Of a DNA stretch of 7,940 nucleotides, positions 6,419 through 7,940 are shown in pieces; the stretch's first letter is position 1, and every line of letters begins with the position of its first letter. A program made the position numbers and the translations under genes. The DNA lies in assembly GCA_030602145.1 (NCBI GenBank), contig JAUWAH010000096.1:1-7940 (forward strand), given 5' to 3'. This DNA is from Desulfobulbus sp. GTDB taxonomy: Bacteria > Desulfobacterota > Desulfobulbia > Desulfobulbales > Desulfobulbaceae. The notes beneath the pieces were generated by a model. That model was given only the letters and a program-made list of their open reading frames with translations. It did no database searches and was not told the DNA's origin.

Positions 6419-6877
6419 ATGGCATTCGTACGTTTCACCGACCGGCCTGCCTTTCGCAATCCATGGGCCGAATTCGAGCGCATCCGCCACGGGCTCGACG
6501 AGCTTTCCCGGTCGTATGCCGATACCGGCAGGGGCCAGGGCCGAGCCAATGTGTATCCGCCACTCAATATCTATGAAGAGACCGACAAGCTGGTGATCAC
6601 CGCCGAGTTGCCCGGGGTCAAGACCTCGGATATCGACCTTTCCCTGGAAGGGGAAACGCTGACAATCCAGGGTAAGCGGGAGCGCCGGCAGGCCGATCCG
6701 GGGGTTTCCTATCATCGTCGTGAAATTGAATCGGGCGGTTTCAGTCGGGCTATCGCCCTGCCGAGCAAGGTGAATCCGGACCAGATTTCAGCACGTTTGG
6801 CCAACGGCATTCTGACCATCTCCCTGCCCAAGGCATCCGCGGTTACCCCGCGTCAGATCAAAGTCACCGCCGAATAG
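6419..6877 (+). CDS. Hsp20 / alpha-crystallin small heat-shock protein, first of pair
   Basis: This 152-residue ATP-independent holdase should bind unfolding proteins in the cytoplasm and keep them ready for refolding by DnaK/ClpB-type machines. The N-terminal arm (1-44) is rich in Arg and aromatic residues (FVRF, NPWAEFERIRHGLDEL). The alpha-crystallin domain runs about 45-138, from PPLNIYEETDKLVITAELPGV to the signature ARLANGIL (125-132) and TISLPK. The short tail carries the I-x-V motif (Ile147, Val149) that docks dimers into larger oligomers. AGGAGG lies 6 bases before the ATG. The second hsp20 starts 10 bp after the stop, so the two are an operon. Length and domain order are normal for the family. 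Confidence 0.95.
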   Translation: MAFVRFTDRPAFRNPWAEFERIRHGLDELSRSYADTGRGQGRANVYPPLNIYEETDKLVITAELPGVKTSDIDLSLEGETLTIQGKRERRQADPGVSYHRREIESGGFSRAIALPSKVNPDQISARLANGILTISLPKASAVTPRQIKVTAE

Positions 6878-6887
6878 GAGGCCCGCC

Positions 6888-7286
6888 ATGACCGATCGGG
6901 AACTGAAGATTCAGGATAAGAGGGCAGCCCAGCCTGGTGGCGAAACCACCAAAAGTGAAGCCTGTTTTGCGCCGCATGTGGACATCTACGAAACCGACCA
7001 GGAGGTGACTGTGGTCGCCGATATGCCAGGCGTCAGGGTGGATGGCGTCGAAATTGCCCTGGAAGACAGCATTCTTACCATCCAGGGGCAACGCGCTCCC
7101 CAGACACAGACGGGCCGATTGATTCTCGAGGAATACGAATGCGGTCACTACCTGCGACGTTTCACCGTTGCCGAGACCATCGATCAGGAGAACATAGCCG
7201 CAACCCTGGTCGATGGGGTGCTCACCGTTCGCCTGCCCAAGGTGGTTCCGGCGCAACCACGGAAAATTGAAGTGAAGCTTGGCTGA
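6888..7286 (+). CDS. Hsp20 / alpha-crystallin small heat-shock protein, second of pair
   Basis: This 132-residue paralogue has the alpha-crystallin domain at about 28-118 (APHVDIYETDQEVTVVADMP at the start, then TLVDGVLTVRLPK) and a C-terminal I-x-V motif (Ile127, Val129). The N-terminal arm is short, charged and poor in aromatic residues (about 27 residues), unlike the longer aromatic arm of the first protein, so the two probably differ in client binding and may form mixed oligomers. Its AGGAGG (6876-6881) overlaps the stop codon of the first gene (6875-6877) and lies 6 bases before the ATG, which points to translational coupling. The two proteins are clearly diverged by eye, so the pair is not a recent duplication. 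It converges on the DUF3108 gene with a 33 bp gap. Confidence 0.94.
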   Translation: MTDRELKIQDKRAAQPGGETTKSEACFAPHVDIYETDQEVTVVADMPGVRVDGVEIALEDSILTIQGQRAPQTQTGRLILEEYECGHYLRRFTVAETIDQENIAATLVDGVLTVRLPKVVPAQPRKIEVKLG

Positions 7287-7319
7287 CCCAGCCTGTTTCC
7301 CCGGTGTGCCGTCCACGCC

Positions 7320-7940
7320 TCATCGACGATCGCTTTCCTTTCTCAACTCCGGACAGGCGGGATTGGCGTAGGCCACCAGTTCCGCCACCAGGGAGCCTAT
7401 CACTATCCTGGAACGGATCTCCACCGGCACCCGGCAGCGATCGTCGGTGAGCCAGAGAATGGTGTTGCCACTCTTTTCGTACAACCCCTTGAAACGCATC
7501 TTGGGGTGCACCACCAAGGTGTCCTTGTCACCGAAGGCGGTGCGCCGTCTTTCTCGTGCGACCAGTTCGACCGCGACCTTATGGCGCTGCTTGTCGGCGA
7601 ACGTCGGCACCACGATCTCCTCCCCCTCCTGAAATGCCAGTGCCCTGGTAATGACGAACGAGGCGAACTCGTTATAGACCGTGCCGGAGATTTCGAAACG
7701 CTGCTCCGGTTCCCTGTTCTTTTGATACCACACCAACCGGTTCGACTGATCGTAGCGGGTGAGACGGGTGATCTCGCGGCCAAACCCCTCTTTCTGATCG
7801 ACCTCGTAGCGAAAAGGCAGCTTCATTGGACCGGCAACAAAGCAGGTAAAGGTGTCGTTGACTGGGTACAGAATCTCTAAAGGTCCATAATCTTTGACCT
7901 TGGCCGATATGACAAAACCATCGTCCTTCCCTTTTTCTCG
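7320..7940 (-). CDS. DUF3108-family protein, N-terminus beyond the window
   Basis: The minus-strand frame is open from the window edge to a TGA at 7320-7322, giving 206 C-terminal residues. An ATG at 7826 is inside the protein: family-like sequence (DGFVISAKVKDYG, then LEILYPVNDTF) continues upstream of it without a stop, so the gene is reported as partial. Features resembling DUF3108 are the alternating beta-strand pattern, FASFVITRALAFQEGEE in the middle and the C-terminal ILWLTDDRCRVPVEIRS followed by IVIGSLVAELV. DUF3108 proteins are mostly exported, predicted beta-rich proteins of unknown role; the signal peptide expected at the N-terminus is outside the window, so location cannot be checked. 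The last 15 or so residues are charged. It converges on the hsp20 pair. The family call is from pattern memory, fairly sure; function is unknown. Confidence 0.78.
   Translation of the reverse strand, partial: REKGKDDGFVISAKVKDYGPLEILYPVNDTFTCFVAGPMKLPFRYEVDQKEGFGREITRLTRYDQSNRLVWYQKNREPEQRFEISGTVYNEFASFVITRALAFQEGEEIVVPTFADKQRHKVAVELVARERRRTAFGDKDTLVVHPKMRFKGLYEKSGNTILWLTDDRCRVPVEIRSRIVIGSLVAELVAYANPACPELRKESDRR

Noticed and set aside
7281..7293. Small hairpin GGCTG-ACC-CAGCC at the end of the second hsp20 gene as a terminator
   Set aside because: The stem is only 5 bp and is followed by TGTTT rather than a true T-run; too weak to call.

Overview
The window reads as an ordinary chromosomal stretch of a fairly GC-rich bacterium. 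No mobile element, RNA gene or CRISPR array is visible. A cytosolic-type [NiFe] hydrogenase, a CX4CX2C radical SAM protein, a DUF3108 protein and paired Hsp20 genes together suggest a Desulfobacterota-like anaerobe (sulfate or sulfur reducer). That assignment is inference from gene content only.

Layout. (1) 1-642, plus: the 3' part of a PHP-domain metallophosphoesterase, cut by the left edge. After 30 bp comes a radical SAM protein (673-1542, plus). (2) On the minus strand, read from right to left: a [NiFe] hydrogenase small subunit (4916-3984), its large subunit (3962-2451), and a GGDEF diguanylate cyclase (2345-1560). The small subunit has a near-consensus sigma70 promoter (TTGACA-N18-TATAAC, 4997-4968). 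The two subunits are 21 bp apart; the cyclase follows after 105 bp and converges on the radical SAM gene. (3) 5069-5314, plus: a small S4-domain RNA-binding protein, divergent from the hydrogenase and ending in a hairpin. (4) 6247-5357, minus: purC, SAICAR synthase of purine synthesis. (5) 6419-6877 and 6888-7286, plus: two tandem, translationally linked Hsp20 small heat-shock proteins, divergent from purC. (6) 7940-7320, minus: the C-terminal part of a DUF3108 protein, cut by the right edge.

How the genes may work together. The hydrogenase subunits form one heterodimeric enzyme. The small subunit carries ligands for three Fe-S clusters but no Tat signal, so the enzyme should stay in the cytoplasm. 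The large subunit keeps both nickel-binding CxxC motifs and a 16-residue C-terminal tail of the kind removed by a maturation protease. No membrane anchor, electron-acceptor partner, hyp gene or maturation protease is in the window, so the electron acceptor is unknown. The soluble diguanylate cyclase downstream, with intact GGEEF and I-site, may be co-transcribed; a link between hydrogen metabolism and c-di-GMP is the most interesting hypothesis here, but it rests on gene order alone. The remaining genes look like unrelated housekeeping or stress functions.

No gene-free stretch exceeds 300 bases. The longest are 6248-6418 (171 bp, purC/hsp20) and 4917-5068 (152 bp, hydrogenase/S4). I did not find a clearly new multi-gene system.
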